Assembly (NCBI GenBank): GCA_021413885.1
Contig: JAIOPM010000038.1
Coordinates: 115,031-179,030, forward strand
DNA from: Planctomycetota bacterium
GTDB taxonomy: Bacteria > Planctomycetota > UBA1135 > GCA-002686595
Direction of reading: 5' to 3'
Length of the DNA stretch: 64,000 nucleotides
In this document: piece after piece, positions 63,863-64,000 of the stretch
How positions within the stretch are numbered: position 1 is the stretch's first letter
Layout of the letters: every line of letters starts with the position of its first letter
Made by a program: the position numbers and the translations under genes
The notes under the pieces: model-generated
What the model was told of the DNA's origin: nothing
Seen by the model: only the letters and a program-made list of their open reading frames with translations
Databases searched by the model: none

Positions 63863-64000
63863 TCACGGGCAGATGATGAACGTGACGCCGTTCGTCAGAG
63901 AGATCCCGCCCGGCGACGGAAGGTCGCGGTGCTGAGCTTGCGCCCAGACTTGCTTGCCGGCGGTGAGTTGCGGATCCGTGCCGCCACAGATGCGCGTGTT
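63863..64000 (-). CDS. C-terminal fragment of an exported protein sharing the terminal domain of the 58272 gene
   Basis: Forty-five codons enter from the right edge and stop at TGA 63863-63865. The text GGTDPQLTAGKQVWAQAQHR, then ISLTNGVTFIICP aligns with the end of the dehydrogenase-like protein at 58272 (AGTDPNLIAGNAVYAQYWAR, then TSLTDAVSFTICN). Both end three or fewer residues after the final Cys. The rest of the gene is outside the window, so its catalytic part is unknown. Confidence 0.75.
   Translation of the reverse strand, partial: NTRICGGTDPQLTAGKQVWAQAQHRDLPSPGGISLTNGVTFIICP

Overview
The window is one continuous, very GC-rich (roughly 70 % by eye), densely packed bacterial chromosome segment. 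Several features point to a member of the Planctomycetota: FHA and transmembrane Ser/Thr kinases, a secreted quinoprotein-dehydrogenase-like protein carrying a short Asp/Asn/Cys-rich dockerin-like linker, DUF4159/HEAT and alpha-toroid secreted proteins, several YwqK/MORN-like repeat proteins, a GldA/F/G-type ABC exporter with a DUF4340 partner, and sulfatase-superfamily lipoproteins. This placement is inferred from gene content; there is no rRNA in the window. I see no CRISPR array, tRNA, rRNA, intact insertion sequence or recognisable phage-defence island.

Layout. 1-5437 (+): tail of yggS, an FHA-Ser/Thr kinase, a DUF167 (YggU) protein, a degenerate purine-nucleoside-phosphorylase homologue, purN and a small membrane protein, all joined by stop/start overlaps. 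5418-9153 (-): the repair pair mrfA-mrfB (helicase and DEDDh exonuclease). 9218-14503 (-): gldA-gldF-gldG-DUF4340 exporter operon. 14685-18988 (-): dnaK with a terminator, and an NtrB/NtrC-like two-component pair. 19071-20168 (+): a Sua5 to YwlE-like phosphatase fusion. 20176-21964 (-): two MORN-like repeat proteins. 22190-24076 (+): a second Ser/Thr kinase. 24084-32452 (-): DUF3501, then a six-gene run with a SagB-like double nitroreductase, HEAT proteins, DUF72, a DUF4159 protein, a molybdopterin oxidoreductase and a secreted alpha-toroid protein. 32534-39474: a MORN-like lipoprotein, a lamin-tail-domain secreted protein, an AsmA-like protein, a sulfatase-like lipoprotein and an FGGY kinase.

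39475-41230 is a compositionally different patch holding an AlbA_2 (Schlafen-like) ATPase gene broken by one in-frame TAG. 41279-46501 is a polyphosphate module (FmdB, ppx, ppk1, CHAD, sixA) in which ppx and ppk1 converge and overlap by 231 nt. 46533-50125 carries a TlpA-like protein, a methyltransferase, a DUF6263-like secreted protein and endonuclease V. 50194-52559 pairs a KaiB-like protein with a PAS-GGDEF-EAL protein by a 4-nt overlap. 52568-56860 (-) has a secreted alpha/beta hydrolase and an amino-acid permease. 56905-64000 has a geranylgeranyl-reductase-like flavoprotein, the dehydrogenase-like secreted protein, an SDR remnant, a second sulfatase-like lipoprotein coupled to a GT39-TPR membrane protein, and at the right edge the C-terminus of a secreted protein sharing its terminal domain with the one at 58272.

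Most operon joints are 1-4 nt ATGA/GTGA/TGATG overlaps, and GTG starts are frequent. I used these joints to choose starts that differ from the longest open frame. The observations most worth following are the KaiB to c-di-GMP pairing without KaiC, the Sua5-YwlE fusion with the arginine-phosphatase specificity threonine, the antisense ppx/ppk1 overlap, and the freshly broken AlbA_2 gene.
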